In this document: one piece after another, positions 17,663 to 24,996 of the stretch
Layout of the letters: each line of letters opens with the position of its first letter
Numbering within the stretch: position 1 is the first letter of the stretch
Source: Mycolicibacterium sphagni
Lineage (GTDB): Bacteria > Actinomycetota > Actinomycetes > Mycobacteriales > Mycobacteriaceae
DNA length: 64,000 nucleotides
Direction of reading: 5' to 3'
Assembly (NCBI RefSeq): GCF_013337765.1
Contig: NZ_VBSB01000005.1
Coordinates: 496,001 to 560,000 of the forward strand
Position numbers and translations under genes: made by a program
Notes under the pieces: model-generated
Database searches by the model: none
Seen by the model: only the letters and a program-made list of their open reading frames with translations
What the model was told of the DNA's origin: nothing

Positions 17663-19918
17663 TCACGTGTGAATCTGCCAGCCTTTGGCCGGGTCGACCA
17701 GGATGCCGGACACGTCGACGATCTCGAAGGCGCTCATCGGCACGGTGTTGAGTTCGGTCTGGGCCGTGAGGTGCTCGGTGCCGGCCCAACCGTTGCTCAT
17801 GGCGAGCAGCTTCGCGCCGTCCTGGCCGGGCGTCGTCGAATCGAAGATGACGGCGCCATGGTCCTGCAGCGCCCGAAGGACGACCTGGGTGGTGGCCGAG
17901 TATCCGGACATGTCGAAATCGGATCGCAGCCGCAACACGCTGCCCATCGGCACCCCGTCCGGGTTGATGCCGGTCCCGTCGCCGGCACCGGCCGGCCAGG
18001 TGTAGCCGGTGCCCTTGTCCTTGGCGATCGCGATGCCGAGCATGTGGTCGATGCTGCCGCGGGCCAGATCGTCGGGGCGCAGGATCAGCGGCAGATAGGG
18101 CAGGTGTGAGGCGTTCGCCCAACCGGCGGCCGGATACAGCGGCGAGCTCATGTCGTAGTGCACCCCCGCCTCGGCGATCCACTTCGACCCGTACCGGACG
18201 CGGTAGAGGGCGTTGCCAACGCCGTCGAGCGGGCTGTTGGCCGGCATCTCGACGCCGTTGGCCACGTTGTAGAGCTCCTGCGAGATGCAGGTGCCCTCCT
18301 GGAAAACCAAGAGGTGGCGGTCCCAGGCCGGCAGCGACGGCATGCCCTCGACGATCGGCCGGTTCGGTATCGCGTACGGCCTGCTGTCGATGCTGGGGCC
18401 GCTGGTCGAGTAGCCGCGGTTGAAGACCACGGACTCCGTGGGATGCGTCGCGCCCACCACGTTGACCGGCATCCCGCCGGTGCTCTTCATCCACATGTGG
18501 CCCCAGCCGGCGCCGAGCGTGGCACCTCGGCCGGCGCCCAATACATCGAGCCAGGTGGCGGACTTCGCCTGAACTGGAAGGTCACTGATGTCGGCGTGGA
18601 AGATCGAGTCGGCGGGCATCAGGGTGCAGCCGCAGAACGTGGTGAGCCCGTTTCCGGCGATCGTATTGCCGGGGCTGATGGTGATGGTGACCGCGACCTT
18701 GGTTGTGCCGCCGTGCCCGTCGGCGAGGGCGACCGAGAACGTGTCGATCTTGTCGGCGGCCGGTCCGGTGAACACCGCGGCCTTGGCACGCGCCGTCGTC
18801 GTCGGCGTGTAGGTGAAGGTGCCATCGGCGTTGACGACGACCGAGCCCTTGGCGGTGGTGACCGACCCCGCGAAGGTGATCCCGTCGCCGTCGGTGTCGG
18901 CGCCGACCACAGCGCCGGTCACCACACCGGTGGCCACGTCGCGCGGCCCGATGGTGGCCTTGCCGGTCGGCGCGGTGTTTTTCGGGCTGATCACCACGGT
19001 GACCGGGACCGCCAGGATTCCGCCATGGCCGTCGTCGACGGTGACGGTGAAGGTGTCGGTCTTGTCGGTGCCGGCCGCGGCGATGTGCCGGGCTTCCAGG
19101 GTGGGCGTGTAGGTGAATGCGCCACCGCCGTTGATGGTCACGGCGCCGCCCTTGGCGGTGGTGGGGCCGACGCTGTAGAGCAGGCGGTCCTTGTCGGCGT
19201 CGGTACCGGTGACCTTGCCGTAGACCACCCCGGCGTTGGGGTTGGGGGCGTTGACGGTGGTCTTGGTGGTGGGCGCGGCGTTCTTTGGCGTGATGGGCAC
19301 GGTGACCGCGGTGGTGGCCGTCAACCCGGCCGGGTCGGTGACGACGACGTTCACCGTGTCGGCGGTGAGCAGGGCGTCGGCATTGCTGAGCGCCGCGTTG
19401 TGGCGGGCCACCGCCGTTGGGGTGTAGGTGAAGACGCCGGCCGCGGTGATGGTCACCTTGCCCTTGCCCGACGTGCTCGCCCGGTAGGTGATCTTGTCGC
19501 CGTTCGGGTCGCTGGCGATGACCGTTCCGGTCAGCGCCCCGGTGGCCGGGGTTGGTGCGCTCAGCGCGACGCTCTGGATCACCGGGGCCACGTTGACGGC
19601 GGCAGCGGCCGCCTCGGGTCGTCGCGCCACCGCCAGCACTGTCCACGAAACGGGCGAGTCAGGTGAAGGCGTGGCGGGACGCGGGACGCCGCGTGTTACG
19701 GCCTTCGGCGCAGATGTAGACGAAAGCCGTTGAATGGCAACGGGTTTCTTATCCGGTGTCTTGTTCGAATGTCCGGTCGACGCAGTGCGGACCGACGACG
19801 CCGATGAATTCGACGGTTCCGCAGACGCCACCCCTGGGCTGGCGGTCGCGATGGCGGCGCCCAGCCCGAACGCAATCGCAAGTCCGCCAACCCGTCCTGC
19901 ATACGCTGTCCCAGCCAT
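17663..19918 (-). CDS. Exported protein with three cadherin-like/VCBS-type repeats and an unrecognised C-terminal domain
   Basis: A 751-residue protein. The signal region has GRVGGLAIAFGLGAA, closely like that of the hydrolase at 13189. After a linker (~35-110) come three ~100-residue repeats (about 111-212, 213-314, 315-418), each with GxVxGxDxDxDxI/LxY near the start and GxFTYTPT at mid-repeat, as in bacterial cadherin-like/VCBS adhesion modules. Residues ~425-751 form a separate domain with motifs RPDDLARGSIDHMLGIA, TWPAGAGDGTG and LRSDFDMSG that I cannot assign. The ATG at 19918 is chosen because it opens the signal peptide; an upstream start would overlap the divergent P450. Confidence 0.82.
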   Translation of the reverse strand: MAGTAYAGRVGGLAIAFGLGAAIATASPGVASAEPSNSSASSVRTASTGHSNKTPDKKPVAIQRLSSTSAPKAVTRGVPRPATPSPDSPVSWTVLAVARRPEAAAAAVNVAPVIQSVALSAPTPATGALTGTVIASDPNGDKITYRASTSGKGKVTITAAGVFTYTPTAVARHNAALSNADALLTADTVNVVVTDPAGLTATTAVTVPITPKNAAPTTKTTVNAPNPNAGVVYGKVTGTDADKDRLLYSVGPTTAKGGAVTINGGGAFTYTPTLEARHIAAAGTDKTDTFTVTVDDGHGGILAVPVTVVISPKNTAPTGKATIGPRDVATGVVTGAVVGADTDGDGITFAGSVTTAKGSVVVNADGTFTYTPTTTARAKAAVFTGPAADKIDTFSVALADGHGGTTKVAVTITISPGNTIAGNGLTTFCGCTLMPADSIFHADISDLPVQAKSATWLDVLGAGRGATLGAGWGHMWMKSTGGMPVNVVGATHPTESVVFNRGYSTSGPSIDSRPYAIPNRPIVEGMPSLPAWDRHLLVFQEGTCISQELYNVANGVEMPANSPLDGVGNALYRVRYGSKWIAEAGVHYDMSSPLYPAAGWANASHLPYLPLILRPDDLARGSIDHMLGIAIAKDKGTGYTWPAGAGDGTGINPDGVPMGSVLRLRSDFDMSGYSATTQVVLRALQDHGAVIFDSTTPGQDGAKLLAMSNGWAGTEHLTAQTELNTVPMSAFEIVDVSGILVDPAKGWQIHT

Positions 19919-20054
19919 CGTTGCCCCTCCCCCAAGACGCCGGTCAACAATAACGACGGGATGAGCTGGAACTTCTGGGAATCCACGAAAAGGGCGACAA
20001 GACACTCGATGCACAAGTGTATGGTCCAAGTGACGAGGCTCCCGGAGGATTGCG

Positions 20055-21290
20055 ATGCCGAAGCTGGACGACATTGACCTTGCCGACCTGGATCGGTTCA
20101 CGGCCGGGTTTCCCTACCGCGTCTTCGACGACCTGCGTCGACACGCTCCGGTGTGGTGGCATCCGCCGACCGCCCACACTCCGGGCGGCGAGGGCTTCTG
20201 GGTATTGAGCCGCTACGCCGACATCGTCGCCGCATCTGCAGACAGTGCGACGTTCTCCTCCGAGACGGGCGGTGATCGCGTGGGCGGGGGCACCACGTTG
20301 GAGGACATGCCGATGGAGTTCGCCGTCGGTGCGCTGCTGAACATGATGGACGACCCACGCCACGCACAGTTCCGTCGCCTGTTGACGCCGAGCACGACAC
20401 CTCGAGCCTTGCGCGCCATCGAAGAGGACCTGCGCCGCAGGGCAATCGACATCGTCGACGCGGCGGTCGCCAAGGGCGAGTGCGACTTCCTGATCGATGT
20501 GTCCGCCGAGTTGCCGTTACAGGCCGTTGCGGATTTGGCGGGAGTGCCGCAATCCGATCGGCATGAGCTGATGAACTGGGCCAACGTCACCCTCGACTAC
20601 GACGGACGAGAACTCGGCGAGGTCAACGAGCGAGTCGCCCAAGCGCAGGCGCAGATGTTCACCTACGGGACGAACCTGTTGGTACGCAAGCGATCCGAGC
20701 CGCCTACGACCGATCTGCTATCGATCGTGACACATGCGCTGATCGACGACGAGCCGCTCAGCGAGAACGAACAGCGGCTGTTCCTGAGCCTGATTGTGGC
20801 GGCCGGCAGTGAGACGACGCGCAATTCGATCGCCATCGCGATGTCGGCGTTCAGCCAGCGGCCGCAGGCCTGGGAACGGCTGCGCGACAACCGCGAACTG
20901 CTTCCGGTGGCGGTTGAGGAGATGCTGCGCTGGGCATCATCGACGCCGTACAACCGGCGCACGGCCACCCGCGACATCGAGATGCACGGCCAACAGATCA
21001 GGGCCGGCGACAAGGTCTCGCTGTGGTGGGCGTCGGCCAACCGCGACGACACGGTGTTCGCGGATCCCTATGTCTTCGATATCGAGCGAAACCCTAACCC
21101 CCACCTTGCCTTTGGGCGCGGAGTCCACTTCTGCCTCGGTGCATCGCTGGCCCGCATGGAGATGCGGGTGATGTTCGACGTGCTGCTGGACCGCATTGCG
21201 TCCGTGACGCCGACCGGACCCATCGAATACGTTCGCAGCAACAAGCACAGCGGCGTCCGGCACATGCCCGTCACGATCAATCCTCGTTAG
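20055..21290 (+). CDS. Cytochrome P450 (CYP124/125/142-like clan)
   Basis: A 411-residue soluble P450. It has the I-helix oxygen-binding motif VAAGSETTRNSI, the ExxR in EEMLRW with its later Arg (YNRRTATRD), and the haem loop FGRGVHFCLGASLAR with the axial Cys. The segment SANRDDTVFADPYVFDIERNPNPHLAFG resembles the mycobacterial sterol/methyl-branched-lipid omega-hydroxylases, but the exact family cannot be fixed by eye. GGAGG lies 6 bases before the ATG. A SnoaL-like gene follows after 9 bases, suggesting a two-gene oxidative unit. Confidence 0.9.
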   Translation: MPKLDDIDLADLDRFTAGFPYRVFDDLRRHAPVWWHPPTAHTPGGEGFWVLSRYADIVAASADSATFSSETGGDRVGGGTTLEDMPMEFAVGALLNMMDDPRHAQFRRLLTPSTTPRALRAIEEDLRRRAIDIVDAAVAKGECDFLIDVSAELPLQAVADLAGVPQSDRHELMNWANVTLDYDGRELGEVNERVAQAQAQMFTYGTNLLVRKRSEPPTTDLLSIVTHALIDDEPLSENEQRLFLSLIVAAGSETTRNSIAIAMSAFSQRPQAWERLRDNRELLPVAVEEMLRWASSTPYNRRTATRDIEMHGQQIRAGDKVSLWWASANRDDTVFADPYVFDIERNPNPHLAFGRGVHFCLGASLARMEMRVMFDVLLDRIASVTPTGPIEYVRSNKHSGVRHMPVTINPR

Positions 21291-21299
21291 GACCAACCC

Positions 21300-21623
21300 A
21301 TGTCGATTGCCGAGCAGTACATCGATGCGGTCAACCAGGCCGACATCGAACGACTCATGAGCCTGTTCGCGCCGACCGCGACGCTGTCACACCCGGCGGG
21401 TCTGTTCGCCGACGCGGACGCGATCCGGAATTTCTACGAGTCCATCGTCTTCGCCGGAAAGGCCGTCACCGAGATCGTGGCCACGTTCTCCGACGGCGAC
21501 GCCGAGATCCTTCAGATCAGGGCGTCCAGCCCGCTCGGTGAACCGGGGAACTATGTCCATGCCGCCGATGTGTTCAGGATCCAGGACGGGCTGATCGCGC
21601 AGCTCGACATCTACTACCGCTGA
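21300..21623 (+). CDS. SnoaL-like/NTF2-fold protein (steroid delta-isomerase-like)
   Basis: A 107-residue protein of the NTF2-like superfamily: SIAEQYIDAVNQADIERLMSLF opens the cone fold, and YVHAADVFRIQDG and the closing LDIYY are typical of SnoaL-like members. These fold into small hydrophobic cavities used by isomerases, hydrolases or cyclases. It follows the P450 by 9 bases, so it may act on the P450 product or substrate. Catalytic residues cannot be assigned securely. Confidence 0.82.
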   Translation: MSIAEQYIDAVNQADIERLMSLFAPTATLSHPAGLFADADAIRNFYESIVFAGKAVTEIVATFSDGDAEILQIRASSPLGEPGNYVHAADVFRIQDGLIAQLDIYYR

Positions 21624-21629
21624 GCCGGC

Positions 21630-21989
21630 CTAGCGGGCGAATTGCAACGTGATGACGGCATCGCCGGCGATGACTTGGCCCGGTGCCGGTGCTTGCGCCG
21701 CAATTTGATTACTCCGATATCCCGAGTCGGTCAGGTCAGGGGCTTTCGACAGCACGCCTGTCCAGCCGACCGTCCGAAGGGCTGGCTCCGCGTCGGTCCA
21801 GTACATCCCGCGGAGGTCCGGCATGACCAGAGATTCGTGCGGACGCGCCGACGGACTCGGCCTGCTCGACGCTGTGAGCGCACTGGTCCCACTCGAATCA
21901 GTGGCGACAACGGCATGCCCACCCGAGGAGCACGCCCCGACCACGCAGACCGTGCAGCCCGCAATTACCAGTGCGCGTAGCGTTTTCAC
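21630..21989 (-). CDS. Lipoprotein with a single PASTA domain
   Basis: A 119-residue lipoprotein. The lipobox is VVGAC after a signal helix. A Ser/Pro/Thr-rich spacer (~22-50) is followed by one PASTA repeat (VMPDLRGMYWTDAEPALRTVGW ... QAPAPGQVIAGDAVITLQF). PASTA modules bind peptidoglycan or beta-lactam-like ligands in PknB and PBPs; a stand-alone one on a lipoprotein probably binds cell-wall material. The GTG start overlaps the polD1 stop by 4 bases (GTGA), so it is translated from the polD1 message. Confidence 0.82.
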   Translation of the reverse strand: MKTLRALVIAGCTVCVVGACSSGGHAVVATDSSGTSALTASSRPSPSARPHESLVMPDLRGMYWTDAEPALRTVGWTGVLSKAPDLTDSGYRSNQIAAQAPAPGQVIAGDAVITLQFAR

Positions 21990-23053
21990 GTTTTCGGGTT
22001 GCCGTCTTCGTCCCAGTGGGCCGCGACCTTCTTGCTGGGCTGCACCCTTGGCGGTTCACCCGGCATCTTGGGATAGTTCGGCGGGTAGGGCAGGTCGCCC
22101 AGACCGCGCTCGTCGTCGGCGGCCACCATCGCCAGCAGCGGATCGATCGAGTGGGCAACCGAATCCAGGTCGGCCATCGGGTCGCCGCGCTTGGCGATCA
22201 GCGCGGGCACCGTGGCGATGGTGAAGTCGTCGGGCTCGGCGTCGGCCAGCTCCTGCCACGTCAGCGGGGTGGAGACGGTGGCGATCGGAGTCGCCCGCAC
22301 GGAGTAGGCGCTGGCGAATGTCCGGTCGCGGGCGTTCTGGTTGTAGTCGATGAACACCCGCTGGCCGCGTTCCTCTTTCCACCACGAGGTGGTCACCAGA
22401 TCCGGTGCCCGGCGTTCCAATTCACGGGCCAGCGCGATCCCGGCGCGACGCACCGCGATGAAATCCCAGTCCGGCCGGATGCGCACGTACACGTGTATCC
22501 CACGCCCGCCGGACGTCTTCGGATAGCCGATCAGCCCGAGTTCGTCGAGCACAGGCTTGAGGATGTCGACGGCGATGGTGCGCGCCTCGGCGAAGCCGGT
22601 GCCCGGTTGTGGGTCGAGGTCCACCCGCAGCTCGTCGGGGTGCTCGGTGTCCGGGCAGCGAACCTGCCACGGGTGCAACGTGATCGTGCCCATCTGCGCG
22701 GCCCACACGATCGCCGACGGGTGCGTCACCTTCAATGCGTCCGCGGTGCGCCCGGACGGGAACGTCACCCGACAGGTCTGCAGGTACGCAGGATGCTTCT
22801 CCGGTACGCGCTTCTGGTAGATCTCTTCGCCCTCGATGCCGTCCGGGAAGCGCTGCAAATGCGTCGGCCGGTCCCGCAACGCCGTCAGCAACGGACCGGC
22901 ACCAACAGTCCGGTAGTACTCGACCACCTTGCCCTTGGTGCCGTTCGACCCGAGCTTGGGGAAGTACACCTTGTCCGGATTGGTGAGGCGGACGGCGACA
23001 CCGTCGACGTCGATCTCTTCGGCCTTGGGCACGCTTTTCAAGCTACCGCCCAC
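21986..23053 (-). CDS. polD1: LigD-type polymerase domain protein (PolD1, Rv3730c family)
   Basis: A 355-residue stand-alone primase-polymerase of the archaeo-eukaryotic primase type, homologous to the POL domain of LigD. It shows the metal-binding pair in LRVDLDPQPG, the third acid in FIDYNQNARD, and the conserved KTSGGRGIHVYV and DVDGVAVRLTNPDKVYFPK segments. Such enzymes prefer ribonucleotides and fill gaps during repair. There is no ligase or nuclease domain. It diverges from ligC with only 17 bases between start codons. A second GTG at 23032 (giving VPKAEEIDV) is an equally good start. Confidence 0.9.
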   Translation of the reverse strand: MGGSLKSVPKAEEIDVDGVAVRLTNPDKVYFPKLGSNGTKGKVVEYYRTVGAGPLLTALRDRPTHLQRFPDGIEGEEIYQKRVPEKHPAYLQTCRVTFPSGRTADALKVTHPSAIVWAAQMGTITLHPWQVRCPDTEHPDELRVDLDPQPGTGFAEARTIAVDILKPVLDELGLIGYPKTSGGRGIHVYVRIRPDWDFIAVRRAGIALARELERRAPDLVTTSWWKEERGQRVFIDYNQNARDRTFASAYSVRATPIATVSTPLTWQELADAEPDDFTIATVPALIAKRGDPMADLDSVAHSIDPLLAMVAADDERGLGDLPYPPNYPKMPGEPPRVQPSKKVAAHWDEDGNPKT

Positions 23054-23070
23054 GAGACGAGAATGAATCG

Positions 23071-24141
23071 ATGCAGCTGCCCGTCAATCCCCCGGTGTCG
23101 CCGATGCTCGCCAAGTCGGTGTCCGATATCCCGCCAGACGCCTCCTACGAGCCGAAATGGGACGGGTTCCGGTCGGTGTGCTTTCGCGACGGTGACGACG
23201 TCGTCCTCGGCAGCCGCAACGAGAAACCGCTGACGCGATATTTCCCCGAGCTGGTCAGCGCCGCCCTGGCCGAACTGCCGCCGCGCTGCGTGATCGACGG
23301 CGAGATCGTGATCGCCACCGGGGCGGGCCTGGATTTCGACGCCCTGCAGCAGCGCATCCATCCCGCCGACTCTCGCGTGCGCATGCTCGCCCAGAAGACC
23401 CCGGCCTCGTTCGTCGCCTTCGATCTGCTCGCGCTCGGCGACGACGACTACACCGGCCGGCCGTTCAGCGAGCGGCGCGCCGCACTGGTGCAGGCTCTGG
23501 CCGGCGCCGGACCGTCATTTCACGTCACGCCGGCCACCACCGATTCGGCGACCGCCCAGCGCTGGTTCTCCGAGTTCGAGGGCGCCGGGCTCGACGGGGT
23601 GATCGCCAAGCCGCTCACGATCACCTACCAGCCGGACAAACGGGTGATGTTCAAGGTCAAACACCAGCGGACCGCCGACTGTGTGGTCGCGGGCTACCGG
23701 GTGCACAAGTCCGGTGAGGATGCCATCGGGTCGCTGCTCCTCGGGCTCTACAAGGACGACGGCATGCTGGCGTCGGTGGGGGTCATCGGCGCGTTCCCGA
23801 TGGCCGAACGCCGTCGGCTGTTCACCGAATTACAGCCTCTGGTAACCGAATTCGAGGGACACCCGTGGAACTGGGCGGCGCACGAGGCAGGCGAGCGCAC
23901 GCCCCAGAAGAACGCCGGGTCCCGATGGAACGCCGGAAAGGATCTCTCGTTCGTGCCGCTACGCCCCGAGCGGGTGGTCGAGGTGCGCTACGACCACATG
24001 GAGGGTGAGCGGTTCCGGCACACCGCGCAGTTCAACCGCTGGCGTTCCGACCGTGACCCGCGCTCGTGTACCTACGAACAGCTCGAACGTCCGCTGACGT
24101 TCAGTCTCGGCGAGATCATTCCGGGGCTCCAGGCCCGCTAG
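23071..24141 (+). CDS. ligC: ATP-dependent DNA ligase LigC
   Basis: A 356-residue ATP-dependent DNA ligase (Rv3731 family). The adenylated Lys is K29 in PKWDGFR. Further nucleotidyltransferase motifs are DGEIVIA, FVAFDLLALG, EGVIAK-like LDGVIAKPLT and FKVKHQRTAD, with an OB-fold domain after ~residue 210. LigC is a back-up repair ligase. Beside polD1 it forms a natural gap-filling and sealing pair separate from LigD. The 3' end overlaps bfrA by 4 bases in convergent orientation. Confidence 0.94.
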   Translation: MQLPVNPPVSPMLAKSVSDIPPDASYEPKWDGFRSVCFRDGDDVVLGSRNEKPLTRYFPELVSAALAELPPRCVIDGEIVIATGAGLDFDALQQRIHPADSRVRMLAQKTPASFVAFDLLALGDDDYTGRPFSERRAALVQALAGAGPSFHVTPATTDSATAQRWFSEFEGAGLDGVIAKPLTITYQPDKRVMFKVKHQRTADCVVAGYRVHKSGEDAIGSLLLGLYKDDGMLASVGVIGAFPMAERRRLFTELQPLVTEFEGHPWNWAAHEAGERTPQKNAGSRWNAGKDLSFVPLRPERVVEVRYDHMEGERFRHTAQFNRWRSDRDPRSCTYEQLERPLTFSLGEIIPGLQAR

Positions 24142-24626
24142 CCGAGCGCGCCCGGCGGCCGGGACACGCACTGCGCGGAGTACAGCTCCACACCCAGCTT
24201 GTTCATCAGTTCGAGCTGCGTCTCGAGGTAGTCGATGTGGTTTTCCTCGTCGGACACGATGTCCTCGAACAGGTTGGCCGTCGTGGAGTCCTGCTTCTCG
24301 CGGCAGAGCACGATGGCCGGCTTCAGCCGGTTGACCACTTCGTACTCGAGGGCCAAGTCGCTCTCGAACTGTTCGCGGATCGTCTGGCCGATGTTCAGCG
24401 TGCCGATCCGCTGGTAGTTGGGCAGCCCGTCGAGGATCAGGATGCGATCGGTCACGCGCTCCGCATGGCGCATCTCGTCGAACGACTCGTCCCGGGTGTG
24501 CTTGGCCAGCTCGGTGAACCCCCAGTTGTCCTGCATCTTGGAGTGCAGGAAGTACTGGTTGATCGCCGTCAGTTCGCTCGTCAGCTGCTGATTGAGGAGA
24601 GTGAGAATCTCGCTGTCGCCTTGCAT
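24138..24626 (-). CDS. bfrA: Bacterioferritin BfrA (haem-type)
   Basis: A 162-residue bacterioferritin. All six diiron ferroxidase ligands are present: E18, E51, H54, E94, E127 and H130. M52, the axial haem ligand between subunits, is also present, so this is haem-type BfrA and not ferritin-type BfrB. It stores iron as a 24-mer. The ATG at 24626 is preceded by AGGAGA. Two IdeR-box-like sites lie upstream at 24778-24821 on this strand, in the tandem layout through which IdeR-Fe activates bfrA in M. tuberculosis. It diverges from the siderophore operon. Confidence 0.95.
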   Translation of the reverse strand: MQGDSEILTLLNQQLTSELTAINQYFLHSKMQDNWGFTELAKHTRDESFDEMRHAERVTDRILILDGLPNYQRIGTLNIGQTIREQFESDLALEYEVVNRLKPAIVLCREKQDSTTANLFEDIVSDEENHIDYLETQLELMNKLGVELYSAQCVSRPPGALG

Positions 24627-24777
24627 GACTTTCTCCTGTCAATATGTCGCCGGACCGCAATCAATACCGTATTCGATGAACCTAATACAGACCCGCGGGC
24701 GGCGCGCCGCTTATCGTGTTCAGACGGGTTGTCTTGCTTGGAGATTGGCACATCTGAACCCGCGTCGGCAAATAAGA

Positions 24778-24796
24778 CAAGGCTAGGCTGACCCCA
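24778..24796 (-). promoter_or_regulatory. IdeR-box-like site 1 upstream of bfrA
   Basis: On the minus strand TGGGGTCAGCCTAGCCTTG matches about 12 of 19 positions of the IdeR consensus, counted by eye. It pairs with the site at 24803-24821 at a centre spacing of 25 bp. Tandem boxes of this kind serve IdeR activation at bfrA. Confidence 0.6.
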
Positions 24797-24802
24797 AAAC
24801 AA

Positions 24803-24821
24803 CTCGGTTAGTCTTGCCTTA
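24803..24821 (-). promoter_or_regulatory. IdeR-box-like site 2 upstream of bfrA
   Basis: On the minus strand TAAGGCAAGACTAACCGAG matches about 13 of 19 positions of the IdeR consensus. It is the distal of two tandem sites and lies about 180 bases from the bfrA start. Confidence 0.62.
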
Positions 24822-24949
24822 GCCAATGGTCCAAATAAGCGGTCCGCTGGGCATATTTCTGACTCCTGAATTGTGCCCTAGGTAGGTAAGCTAATTCCGC
24901 TGCGATTTCGCCAACCGGCAGAACCTGTGGAGTCCAGGGGATGAGTAGC

Positions 24950-24968
24950 TTAGGTTAGGCTAACTACT
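24950..24968 (+). promoter_or_regulatory. IdeR box controlling irtA-irtB-mmpS-mmpL
   Basis: TTAGGTTAGGCTAACTACT matches 15 consecutive bases of the 19-bp IdeR/DtxR consensus. It sits inside a wider dyad with GAGTAG (24943-24948) and CTACTC (24964-24969). It is 28 bases before the irtA start, so Fe-IdeR binding should block transcription when iron is plentiful. Confidence 0.9.
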
Positions 24969-24996
24969 CGCATGCCGGCTAGCAGAGGACACCGAT

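Larger units (their letters stand above)
24627..24996. other. 370-bp divergent iron-control region between bfrA and irtA
   Basis: No gene is seen here. The interval holds two tandem IdeR-like boxes nearer bfrA, one strong box nearer irtA, and a degenerate half-like site around 24878-24895 (GGTAGGTAAGCTAATT). It is visibly A/T-richer than the flanking coding DNA, as expected for paired promoters. Confidence 0.75.

Noticed and set aside
18650..19580. A tandem DNA repeat or CRISPR-like array
   Set aside because: The periodicity is about 300 bp with divergent DNA and conserved protein, which is three repeated protein domains and not a DNA array.
19919..20101. An upstream start for the repeat-containing exported protein
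   Set aside because: It would place 61 residues before the signal peptide and overlap the divergent P450 start, which has a good ribosome-binding site.
24878..24895. A second IdeR box for irtA (GGTAGGTAAGCTAATT)
   Set aside because: It matches only with a one-base deletion relative to the consensus, so it is too weak to call.
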